NCBI GenBank assembly: GCA_002451755.1
Contig: DKDF01000004.1
Span: 1 to 28,521, forward strand
Direction: 5' to 3'
Origin: Ruminococcaceae bacterium UBA6855
GTDB taxonomy: Bacteria; Bacillota; Clostridia; Oscillospirales; Acutalibacteraceae
Length of the DNA stretch: 28,521 nucleotides
The notes under the pieces were generated by a model, which saw only the letters and a program-made list of their open reading frames with translations, made no database searches and was not told where the DNA came from. This document shows, one piece after another, positions 1-6,518 of this stretch; the stretch's first letter is position 1, and every line of letters starts with the position of its first letter. Both the position numbers and the translations under genes were made by a program.

Positions 1-20
1 GGTCGGTTTAACTGTTTTAT

Positions 21-44
21 GAGCTCCTGCCAATCGGCGGGCTC
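21..44 (-). terminator. Weak hairpin after the ABC transporter operon
   Basis: An imperfect inverted repeat (21-31 against 36-44, two bulged bases, loop AATC) lies just past the stop codon of the ATPase gene. On the minus strand it is followed by ATAAAACAG rather than a run of T, so termination is only possible, not shown. Confidence 0.3.
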
Positions 45-49
45 TGTTA

Positions 50-841
50 TTAAAGTACTTTCGAAAGGAAATCCTTGGCGCGGGGGCTCTGCGGATCGGC
101 GAAAAACTTTTCTGGTGTGTTCTCCTCAACTATTTTGCCCTCGTCCATAAACACAAGCTTCGTGCCGACTTCGCGGGCAAAGCCCATCTCGTGGGTGACG
201 ACGACCATCGTCATGCCCTCGCGGGCGAGCTGCTTCATCAGATCGAGAACCTCGCCGACCATCTCGGGGTCGAGGGCACTCGTCGGCTCGTCAAAGAGGA
301 TAACTTCAGGGTTCATCGCGAGCGAGCGGACTATTGCGACTCGCTGCTTCTGACCGCCGGAGAGGGTCGAGGGATAGACATCCGCTTTGTCCTCGAGACC
401 TATGCGCTCAAGCAGCTTGTGTGCGTTCTCCTCCGCTTCTTTCTTTATCTCCTTGACGGGGCGCACGGGCAGCTTATCCTTGTGGAACATATTGTGCATT
501 ACAGCCTTGCGTCTGTCCTTCTTGGCGCAGAGCACGGGCGAGAGCATTATGTTCTCAATAACGGTCTTGTTGTTGAAAAGATTGAAATGCTGGAACACCA
601 TTCCCATCTTTCTGCGGTGGATATTGATATCGACCTTGGGGTCGGCGATATCCACGCCCTCGAATATAATCTTGCCGGAGGTCGGATCCTCCATGCAGTT
701 GAGGCAGCGCAGGAATGTGCTCTTTCCGGAGCCGGACGGGCCGATGACAACAACAATGTCTCCCTTGTTGATAGTCATGTTGATGCCCTTGAGGACTTCA
801 TTGTCCCCGAAGTTCTTTTTCAGATCAATTACGTCTATCAC
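50..841 (-). CDS. Polar amino acid ABC transporter, ATP-binding protein (GlnQ type)
   Basis: This is the cytoplasmic ATPase that powers amino acid import with the permease and binding protein encoded just upstream. All ABC motifs are present: Walker A GPSGSGKST at residues 34-42, Q-loop Q84, signature LSGGQ at 160-164, Walker B ILFDEP at 181-186, and the H-loop in VVTHEMG. At 263 residues it is slightly longer than the usual 240-250. The extra length is a basic segment at about residues 106-132, between the Q-loop and the signature. The start is GTG at 841, inside the end of the permease gene (17-base overlap), with AAAGGAG about 11 bases upstream, so translation is probably coupled to the permease. 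Substrate specificity cannot be read from the ATPase. Confidence 0.95.
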   Translation of the reverse strand: MIDVIDLKKNFGDNEVLKGINMTINKGDIVVVIGPSGSGKSTFLRCLNCMEDPTSGKIIFEGVDIADPKVDINIHRRKMGMVFQHFNLFNNKTVIENIMLSPVLCAKKDRRKAVMHNMFHKDKLPVRPVKEIKKEAEENAHKLLERIGLEDKADVYPSTLSGGQKQRVAIVRSLAMNPEVILFDEPTSALDPEMVGEVLDLMKQLAREGMTMVVVTHEMGFAREVGTKLVFMDEGKIVEENTPEKFFADPQSPRAKDFLSKVL

Positions 842-1547
842 TCTTCTTCAGGCTCCTTTCCATGATTTTTACAAGCAGGGTTATCAGGCAGACTATGACG
901 ATATAGATGAGTGCCATGGCGATATAGGGCACCATGAACTCATAGCTGTTCGAGCCGATGTAGCTGAACGCGACATAGAGGTCGAGCGCGCCGACGAACG
1001 AGACGACCGAAGTCTCTTTGATAAGAGCGATGAACTCGTTGCCGAGGGTCGGGAGAATGTTCTTTATCGCCTGCGGGATGACTATGCGCATCATCGTGGT
1101 CGAGAAGCTAAGACCGACGCTTCTGCCGCCCTCCATCTGGCCGTCGTCAACGCTCTGAATACCGCTTCGCATTATCTCCGATATGTACGCGCCGCTGTTG
1201 AGGCCGAAAACCGCTATTGCCACGCTGACCGACGGGAGGTTGACACCCATTATCGGCAGCACGACATAGTAGAATATAAGCAGCTGCACGACCATGGGGG
1301 TTCCTCTGAAGAGCGCGACATAGAATGTGCAGATGGCGTTGAGTATTCTCGGGAGGACTTTGTATTTCGGTATGACGCGCACGGTCGCTATCAGCGTACC
1401 GATAACTATACCGATTATAAGACCGAGAACGGCTATCTTGAGTGTGTTCTGCAAGCCCTGCAGGACTTTTACATAGCCGTTGTAGTCTATGAGTATCTCG
1501 ATAAACTTATCGATTTTCTTCGGTAAGCTTGCTATAAAATCGTTCAT
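825..1547 (-). CDS. Polar amino acid ABC transporter, permease (HisM/GlnP family)
   Basis: This 240-residue membrane protein forms the transport channel, probably as a homodimer, because no second permease gene is adjacent. An N-terminal amphipathic stretch precedes about five hydrophobic segments. The family's start FxxxLxxTLxxA is seen as VLQGLQNTLKIA, and the EAA-like loop that docks on the ATPase is seen around QSVDDGQMEGGRSVGLS. RGTPMVVQLL and LNSGAYISEIMRSGIQS are hallmarks of His/Glu/Gln-type permeases. It lies about 100 bases downstream of the binding-protein gene, behind a hairpin that may reduce read-through, and overlaps the ATPase gene. Family confidence is high; the substrate is unknown. 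Confidence 0.95.
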   Translation of the reverse strand: MNDFIASLPKKIDKFIEILIDYNGYVKVLQGLQNTLKIAVLGLIIGIVIGTLIATVRVIPKYKVLPRILNAICTFYVALFRGTPMVVQLLIFYYVVLPIMGVNLPSVSVAIAVFGLNSGAYISEIMRSGIQSVDDGQMEGGRSVGLSFSTTMMRIVIPQAIKNILPTLGNEFIALIKETSVVSFVGALDLYVAFSYIGSNSYEFMVPYIAMALIYIVIVCLITLLVKIMERSLKKSDRRN

Positions 1548-1603
1548 AGTTCTTTTCCTTTGTCCAAATACTTGCGCGGCAAAAAGTGCCGCAGACTAAA
1601 AGG

Positions 1604-1629
1604 AAGGCCGTTTCGACCGAAACAGCCTT
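1604..1629 (-). terminator. Hairpin between binding-protein and permease genes
   Basis: Eleven-base-pair arms (1604-1614 and 1619-1629, one G-U pair, loop GGTC on the minus strand) are followed on the minus strand by CCTTTTAG. It sits just after the stop codon of the binding protein. Such intercistronic hairpins often give leaky termination or protect the upstream mRNA, letting the binding protein be made in excess over the membrane parts (inference). Confidence 0.6.
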
Positions 1630-1651
1630 CTTTCGTTATTTACATTTAAGC

Positions 1652-2527
1652 TCAGGCAACATCATTGATGGCCTTTACGATGCTCGCAGCGGGAGCGGAG
1701 TCGATGATAACATAGTCAACGCCGCCGTTGATGAGATCCTGAACTGCGAGAGAACCGCTCTTATAAGCGACAGCCTTTGCCTTGAGTCCCGGGAATCCGA
1801 GATCTTCGCTGCCCTCGATGAAGGAGTTGCCGGTAGTGCCCTGCTGGCAGCCGATCTTCTTATCCTCGGTGAGGTTGTTAAGGATAGCCTTGACATCGTC
1901 AGCGCTCTTGCAGGCGTCGAAGGTGGTGTCGGTGCCCTTGACTATGAGTCTCTGAGATGCCTCATAGTAAGCGTCGGAGAAGTTGACATACTCCTTACGG
2001 TCTTCGCTGATGGTAAGACCTGCCATTGCGATATCGCACTTGTGCTGGCCGACGGAAAGGCAGACAGCGTCGAAGTCCATGTTCTGGATAACGAGCTCTT
2101 TGCCGAGCTTCTTGGCGACATAAGCGGCGATCTCCATGTCGATGCCGTAGTAGTCGTCGCCCTTCATGTACTCAAAGGGCTCGAAAGCGGCGTTGGTCGC
2201 AACGACGAGCTGATCCTTGCTCTCATCGAGAGCTGCGGACTTGACAGCCTCTGGAGTGCCGCCGCCGAAGTACTTGTCGCAGATAGCGGTGAATGTTCCG
2301 TCGCTCTTCATCTCTTTGATTATGTCGTTGACCTGGGTGAGCAGCTCGGGCTGATTCTTGTCAACGCCGAAAGCGTACTGCTCGCTGGTCAGATCGTAGT
2401 CAATGACCTTGACTGCGGGGGTCTTTGTTGTATTGCCGTCGTCCTTGTTGCCGCCGCAGGCTGCGAACGCAGTGCAGATGCAGACAAGCGCAAGCACGAG
2501 AGCGATTATCTTCGTAAACTTTTTCAT
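1652..2527 (-). CDS. Amino acid-binding lipoprotein (SBP_bac_3 family) with permuted domain order
   Basis: This is the extracellular ligand receptor of the ABC importer. Residues 1-23 are a lipoprotein signal peptide with lipobox FAAC and lipid-anchored C24. The order of the rest is unusual. The segment that normally ends this family (hinge strand VKVIDYDL, YAFGVDK, helix ELLTQVND, DGTF..I..KYFGG) sits at residues 39-90. A linker at about 90-106 follows, then the normal beginning of the fold, LVVATNAAFEPFEY at 107-120. The body contains DIAMAGLTIS and DRKEYVNFSD, with the carboxylate-binding Arg expected at R177. The protein ends at VIIDSAPAASIVKAINDVA, where an ordinary member would continue into the missing C-terminal segment. 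This reads as a natural circular permutation. Total length (291) is normal and the frame is intact. GGAGG lies eight bases before the ATG. Confidence 0.93.
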   Translation of the reverse strand: MKKFTKIIALVLALVCICTAFAACGGNKDDGNTTKTPAVKVIDYDLTSEQYAFGVDKNQPELLTQVNDIIKEMKSDGTFTAICDKYFGGGTPEAVKSAALDESKDQLVVATNAAFEPFEYMKGDDYYGIDMEIAAYVAKKLGKELVIQNMDFDAVCLSVGQHKCDIAMAGLTISEDRKEYVNFSDAYYEASQRLIVKGTDTTFDACKSADDVKAILNNLTEDKKIGCQQGTTGNSFIEGSEDLGFPGLKAKAVAYKSGSLAVQDLINGGVDYVIIDSAPAASIVKAINDVA

Positions 2528-2559
2528 GATGTTTTCCTCCTGTTTGATTTGATGACTGT

Positions 2560-2587
2560 ATTATAGCACCATATTTTCAAAATGCAA
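2560..2587 (-). promoter_or_regulatory. Promoter of the amino acid ABC operon
   Basis: On the minus strand, TTGCAT (2582-2587), a 16-base spacer and TATAAT (2560-2565) preceded by TGC form an extended -10 promoter. Transcription would start about 25 bases upstream of the binding-protein ATG. No amino-acid riboswitch or T-box was recognised. Confidence 0.7.
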
Positions 2588-2655
2588 GGCTTTATTGAAT
2601 ATTTTTTCATGTTTTTGGCGTTTTTCTGCATTTTGACGGTAAATATGCATCTTAT

Positions 2656-3570
2656 TCATGCATAGTTGAATATTTTAGCCAACACATCAGCCGGAATGAA
2701 GCCGTGGCAGAAGTCGAGAAAATCCTGCGGAGGCGGAGCGGACAGGCGAATTTCTTCGCCGGAAGCCGGATGAACGAAGCCGCATTCGGCGCAGTGGAGC
2801 AGATGATGCCCTATCTCATTTTCCGGTGCGCCGTACATTGTATCACCCGCGAGGGGTGCGCCCATGGACGCGAAATGCACCCTTATCTGATGCGTTCTGC
2901 CGGTTTCGAGAGTGAGTCTCAGCAGGCTGTATTCGTCGCTCGCATAGAGGCCCTCCCAATGAGTTACCGCGCTCTCGCTCCCGGGCATATCGCCGCACGC
3001 GCGCAGAGTTTTCATCGGGTCGGGGCGGTAGATAGGCTTGTTTATTGTGCCGCTCCCCTCAAAGCGTCCGCGGACAACGGCTATATATTTTTTATTTATA
3101 TTGCCCGAAAGGCGCGCCGCCGCATAGCGGTTCAGGGCGCAGACAACGACGCCGGATGTGCCCTTGTCGAGCCTGCCGACGCAGCGGAACACTGCGCTCT
3201 TCCCCTCGCTTTGCAGATGCCCGGCGACCGCGTTTGCGAGCGTGTCACCCTGATGGTTATGGGTCGGGTGCATCGCGAGAAAGGGCGATTTGTTGACGGC
3301 GAGCAGATCGGCGTCCTCATATATTACATCTATATTTATATCCATCGGCTCGACCGTTTCGGTCTCGACGGGCAAAGTCACAGTGACGATATCGCCCGCG
3401 TGCAGGCGGTCTATTGTACGCAGCGTCTCGCCGCCGCGGGTTATGCCGCCGTCGATGCGCTTGAGCGAGCTTAACGCGCGCGCCGAGATCCCAGCGCAGC
3501 CGCGCAGGAAATAAAACGCTTTTTTGCCCTCGTACTCCTCGGGCACGGTGAATTCAAGTTTTCTGTTCAA
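2656..3570 (-). CDS. RluA-family RNA pseudouridine synthase
   Basis: This enzyme converts specific uridines to pseudouridine in rRNA or tRNA. It has a short S4-like N-terminal RNA-binding part (about residues 1-75), then the catalytic domain with GRLDKGTSG, whose Asp (about residue 135) is the family nucleophile, and the late motif LETGRTHQIRVHFASMGAPLAGDTMYG. The size, about 304 residues, is typical. The start chosen is TTG at 3570, six bases after GGAGG. An in-frame TTG at 3576 touches the ribosome site and is less likely. It follows the methyltransferase gene by 17 bases and probably shares its mRNA. The exact target site (RluD-, RluC- or YlyB-like) cannot be decided here. Confidence 0.93.
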   Translation of the reverse strand: MNRKLEFTVPEEYEGKKAFYFLRGCAGISARALSSLKRIDGGITRGGETLRTIDRLHAGDIVTVTLPVETETVEPMDINIDVIYEDADLLAVNKSPFLAMHPTHNHQGDTLANAVAGHLQSEGKSAVFRCVGRLDKGTSGVVVCALNRYAAARLSGNINKKYIAVVRGRFEGSGTINKPIYRPDPMKTLRACGDMPGSESAVTHWEGLYASDEYSLLRLTLETGRTHQIRVHFASMGAPLAGDTMYGAPENEIGHHLLHCAECGFVHPASGEEIRLSAPPPQDFLDFCHGFIPADVLAKIFNYA

Positions 3571-3587
3571 GCGCAACCTCCGAAAGA

Positions 3588-4358
3588 TTATTTTACCGCC
3601 GTAAAGAACAGGCGCGGGAATTTGAAAATTATCTCGCCGTTTTTCTGAACAGGATAGAGCTTTTCAACCTCGGCAAGGACATCGTTTTCGAATTTTATTT
3701 TGTCCTCGTCGCTGAGCCCGTCGAGATACGGGCGCATACCAGTGCCCTTGTACCATTCGACTATGCTGCGGTGCGAGGGCATTTTAAAGAAATATGTCGT
3801 CTCCCAGAGCCTGAAATCGGATGAAATATCGGAGAGGATATCAAAATATTCCTCCTCGGTAAGGCAATTATATTTGCGGCGGTATTTTATCTTCTCCGCC
3901 CACTCGCCGGACTGCGCTACTCTCGGCATCAGCTTGTGCATCGGGTGCTTCGCCTGCTGGGGAATCTGAACCGCGAGCGTGCCGCCGGGGTTAACAAGCT
4001 CCATGAGCCTGCCGAGCAATTCTTTGTGGTTCGGTATCCACTGGAGGCAGGCGTTTGAATAGACAACGTCAAACTTTCTGCCGAGCGATCCGATATCATC
4101 GGGGACATTCAGTTTTATAAACTCGAGTTCCGGCTCGTTTTTCCGCGCGAAATCGAGCATATCGTCGGAGCTGTCCGCGCCGACAATATGAGCCTGCGGG
4201 AACCTATTTTTGAGCACTGCGGTGCTGTTGCCTATTCCACAGCCGAGGTCAATTATGCTTTCGACTCCCTGAGCCGGCAGAGCGTTGGCGAGTTCTGTCG
4301 CGGGCAGAGTTCTCTGCGCCTTGAATTTTGCATATTGAGCCGCATTCCAGTCGGACAT
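3588..4358 (-). CDS. tam: Trans-aconitate 2-methyltransferase-like SAM methyltransferase
   Basis: Tam methylates trans-aconitate, a spontaneous by-product of aconitase reactions that inhibits the TCA cycle. The 256-residue protein resembles the E. coli enzyme as I remember it, from the opening MSDWNAAQY to the closing FPRLFFTA. The SAM-binding loop DLGCGIGNS is at residues 37-45, and NACLQWIPNHKELL and MPSHRSIVEWYKGTGMRPYL match conserved Tam regions. AAGGAG lies six bases before the ATG. The gene leads a two-gene unit with the pseudouridine synthase. Another small-acid substrate is possible, since the assignment rests on recalled similarity rather than an alignment. Confidence 0.85.
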   Translation of the reverse strand: MSDWNAAQYAKFKAQRTLPATELANALPAQGVESIIDLGCGIGNSTAVLKNRFPQAHIVGADSSDDMLDFARKNEPELEFIKLNVPDDIGSLGRKFDVVYSNACLQWIPNHKELLGRLMELVNPGGTLAVQIPQQAKHPMHKLMPRVAQSGEWAEKIKYRRKYNCLTEEEYFDILSDISSDFRLWETTYFFKMPSHRSIVEWYKGTGMRPYLDGLSDEDKIKFENDVLAEVEKLYPVQKNGEIIFKFPRLFFTAVK

Positions 4359-4431
4359 AATTTTCTCCTTTGCAGTTTGTTTTTATGTTTTGCGGATGAA
4401 TTTTTGCCGCTGTCGCAGCATTGGTCATATC

Positions 4432-4497
4432 GGGATTTCACATCCCACAAGGCACTTAAAAATTGCTCAAAATTCGCGGGCGGATGATATCCGACCC
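4432..4497. repeat. Pair of small palindromes in the tam-tdk intergenic region
   Basis: The 257 bases from 4359 to 4615 hold no gene. Apart from the tam ribosome site and the tdk terminator, they contain two adjacent inverted repeats: GGGAT/ATCCC at 4432-4436 and 4442-4446, and GGGCGGAT/ATCCG-A-CCC at 4478-4485 and 4489-4497. The pattern resembles a REP- or MITE-like intergenic repeat, but only one copy is in this window, so a repeat family cannot be shown here. Confidence 0.3.
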
Positions 4498-4583
4498 TAC
4501 AATCGATTGATAGTAATCACAGCATATCATCGGTGCGTCGAATTGCTTGAATTTGCACCTGCAAACTCTCTTTATCCGCAAAA

Positions 4584-4605
4584 CGGGGCGGCAAACGCCG
4601 CCCCG
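4584..4605 (-). terminator. Intrinsic terminator after thymidine kinase
   Basis: A perfect nine-base-pair GC-rich stem (CGGGGCGGC at 4584-4592 with GCCGCCCCG at 4597-4605, four-base loop) lies 10 bases past the tdk stop. It is followed on the minus strand by TTTTGCGG. It probably ends the ilvE-tdk transcript. Confidence 0.8.
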
Positions 4606-4615
4606 CCGGATCTTT

Positions 4616-5203
4616 TTATTTTTCCGCGCTCTCCCGCGCTATGCGCTCCTTCCAGCAGCGGTGGCACATCGCCTCATAGCGGTCGTTGCCGCCGAGGAGC
4701 ACCTGCGAGCCGCTGGTCACAACCTGTCCGTCCTCGCCTATTCTCGCGTTGACGGTCGCCTTTCTGCCGCAGCGGCAGATGGTCTTTATCTCGGTTATGG
4801 AATCCGCGACCTCGAACAGCCTGCGGCTTCCCGGGAAAACATTCGTCAGGAAATCGGTACGCAATCCGAAGCAGAGCACCGGAATATCACATTCGTCAAC
4901 TATTCTGCGGAGCTGATCTATCTGGTCTTCTGTAAAGAACTGGCTCTCATCCGAAATAACGACGTCCGCGTCGCGGCATTTCTCGCCGAACATTTCATAT
5001 ATATCGTCCTGCGGGGATATTACCTGCGCCTTTGCGCTGAGTCCTATACGGGAATACACCGTGTCGGAGCCGTCGCGCGTGTCGATGCTCGGTTTTATCA
5101 GCCAGACCTTGCGATCCTTCTCTTCGTAGTTGAACTTGGTCATGAGCGCCTGAGCCGATTTTGACGAGCCCATTGCGCCGTATTTGAAGTAGAGCTTCGC
5201 CAT
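4616..5203 (-). CDS. tdk: Thymidine kinase (type II)
   Basis: This enzyme phosphorylates thymidine to dTMP in the salvage pathway. The 195-residue protein has the P-loop GAMGSSKS at 9-16, the catalytic Glu at E86 in DESQFF, and a zinc-binding lasso with cysteines C143, C145, C180 and C183. All are standard for type II bacterial kinases. The start is the ATG at 5203, whose A is the last base of the aminotransferase stop codon (TGATG), so translation is coupled. An upstream in-frame extension to 5251 lies inside the aminotransferase gene and is not part of the family. It works in the same nucleotide economy as dut, encoded further along. Confidence 0.96.
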   Translation of the reverse strand: MAKLYFKYGAMGSSKSAQALMTKFNYEEKDRKVWLIKPSIDTRDGSDTVYSRIGLSAKAQVISPQDDIYEMFGEKCRDADVVISDESQFFTEDQIDQLRRIVDECDIPVLCFGLRTDFLTNVFPGSRRLFEVADSITEIKTICRCGRKATVNARIGEDGQVVTSGSQVLLGGNDRYEAMCHRCWKERIARESAEK

Positions 5204-6276
5204 CAGTCGACCTTGACGGTCCAGCCGAACTCGTCGGGCAGTCTGCCCCACTGGATACCGGTGAGGGTATCATAGAGCTTCTGCGAGACAGGGCCGATCT
5301 TACCGTCGTTGATTACCATGTGCTTGTCGCCGTACTTAAGCTCGCCGATGGGCGAAATAACAGCCGCTGTGCCCGAGCCGAACGCCTCGTCGAACTTGCC
5401 CTCGTCATATGCCTTGACGAGCTCGCCGATTTCGATATCTCTCTCGGTGACTTTGTAGCCCATGTGGCGGAGAAGCTCGATGCAGGACTTTCTTGTGATA
5501 CCGCTGAGGATACAGCCTCTGTCAAGACTCGGGGTGATAACCTCGCCGTCAACAACAAAGAACACATTCATTGCGCCGACCTCGTCGATATACTTTCTGT
5601 GAACACCGTCAAGCCAGAGGACCTGAGCGTAGCCCTGCTCCTCGGCGACTTCCTGCGCCTTCATGGATATAGCATAGTTTGCCGCAGCCTTTGTAAAGCC
5701 GGTGCCGCCGGTAACGGCACGGACATAGTGCTCTTCGACATAGATTTTAACGGGAGCAAGTCCGTTGTCGTAATATGCGCCGACAGGGGAAAGGATTATA
5801 ACGAAAAGCAGATGCTTCGCCGGATGAACGCCGACCATGGGATCAACAGCGAAGATAAACGGACGGATATAAAGCGAAGTGCCCTCGCTATGGGGTACCC
5901 AGTCCTTATCGACCTCTACAAGGGTCTTGATAGCCTCAACTCCGAATGCCTCGTCGATCTTCGGGATGCAGAGGCGCTCGTTGGAGACATTGAGTCTCGC
6001 CATATTCTGATCGGGGCGGAAAAGACCGATGCTGCCGTCGGCTCTTCTGTATGCCTTGAGTCCCTCGAAGTCGGCCTGACCGTAATGCAGGCACATCGCC
6101 GCGGGGTCAAGAGCTATAGGAGCATAGGGCACGATTCTCGGGTTGTGCCAGCCCTCGCCCTCGTCATAGTTCATAATAAACATATGGTCGGTAAATATCT
6201 TGCCGAAGCCGAGTTTTGTCTCGTCCGTGGGCTTTGCTTTAGGAGCGGTGGTACGCTCGATAGTTATCTTCTGCAT
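5203..6276 (-). CDS. ilvE: Branched-chain amino acid aminotransferase (PLP fold type IV)
   Basis: This enzyme transfers the amino group between glutamate and the keto acids of leucine, isoleucine and valine. The 357-residue length and motifs match the longer, eukaryote-like bacterial BCAT subgroup. The PLP lysine is K196 in GFTKAAANYA, and EVGAMNVFFV at 232-241 and SGITRKSCIELL follow as in that group. AAAGGAG precedes the ATG by seven bases. The gene has its own promoter and is joined to tdk by a one-base overlap. No T-box or leader peptide was seen, so leucine control through the leader is not supported. Confidence 0.95.
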   Translation of the reverse strand: MQKITIERTTAPKAKPTDETKLGFGKIFTDHMFIMNYDEGEGWHNPRIVPYAPIALDPAAMCLHYGQADFEGLKAYRRADGSIGLFRPDQNMARLNVSNERLCIPKIDEAFGVEAIKTLVEVDKDWVPHSEGTSLYIRPFIFAVDPMVGVHPAKHLLFVIILSPVGAYYDNGLAPVKIYVEEHYVRAVTGGTGFTKAAANYAISMKAQEVAEEQGYAQVLWLDGVHRKYIDEVGAMNVFFVVDGEVITPSLDRGCILSGITRKSCIELLRHMGYKVTERDIEIGELVKAYDEGKFDEAFGSGTAAVISPIGELKYGDKHMVINDGKIGPVSQKLYDTLTGIQWGRLPDEFGWTVKVD

Positions 6277-6333
6277 AATAGCATCTCCTTTATCTTGAAT
6301 ACAGGTGTTGCACTTTAGAAGTACAATACCATT

Positions 6334-6361
6334 ATTATATCACCGTCAAGTGCAATTTCAA
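6334..6361 (-). promoter_or_regulatory. Promoter of ilvE-tdk
   Basis: On the minus strand, TTGAAA (6356-6361), a 16-base spacer and TATAAT (6334-6339) preceded by TGA form a good extended -10 promoter, about 60 bases from the ilvE start. Confidence 0.7.
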
Positions 6362-6368
6362 GAGTTAA

Positions 6369-6397
6369 AGCGTTTAAATATTCGAGCAAAAAACGCT
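6369..6397. promoter_or_regulatory. Inverted repeat between divergent promoters
   Basis: AGCGTTT (6369-6375) and AAACGCT (6391-6397) are perfect inverted arms 15 bases apart. They lie between the ilvE -35 box and the pseudokinase promoter. The position suits an operator for a dimeric regulator, but nothing here identifies one. Confidence 0.35.
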
Positions 6398-6424
6398 CTG
6401 TTTTCGTCAGAATACTATACGAAG

Positions 6425-6453
6425 TTGACAATCGCCGTATGTTTTGGTATCAT
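6425..6453 (+). promoter_or_regulatory. Promoter of the pseudokinase gene
   Basis: TTGACA at 6425-6430, a 17-base spacer and TATCAT at 6448-6453 make a near-consensus promoter. The leader before the start codon would be about 60 bases. Confidence 0.7.
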
Positions 6454-6518
6454 ATACTTGACTAATTTTATCATTGACACAACTGTGTTATCCCATATTT
6501 CGTAAAGGAAGGTCTTCA

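Noticed and set aside
1586..2566. Open frame on the plus strand opposite the binding-protein gene
   Set aside because: It spans the promoter, signal peptide and terminal hairpin of the minus-strand gene and shows no family motif.
2644..2664. TATGCAT/ATGCATA inverted repeat at the end of the RluA-family gene
   Set aside because: It overlaps the stop codon, is short and AT-rich, and has no T run. Not called as a terminator.
6277..6518. T-box or leader peptide controlling ilvE
   Set aside because: No T-box bulge sequence, specifier-type stem or run of Leu/Ile/Val codons was found. Only a promoter and a short inverted repeat are supported.
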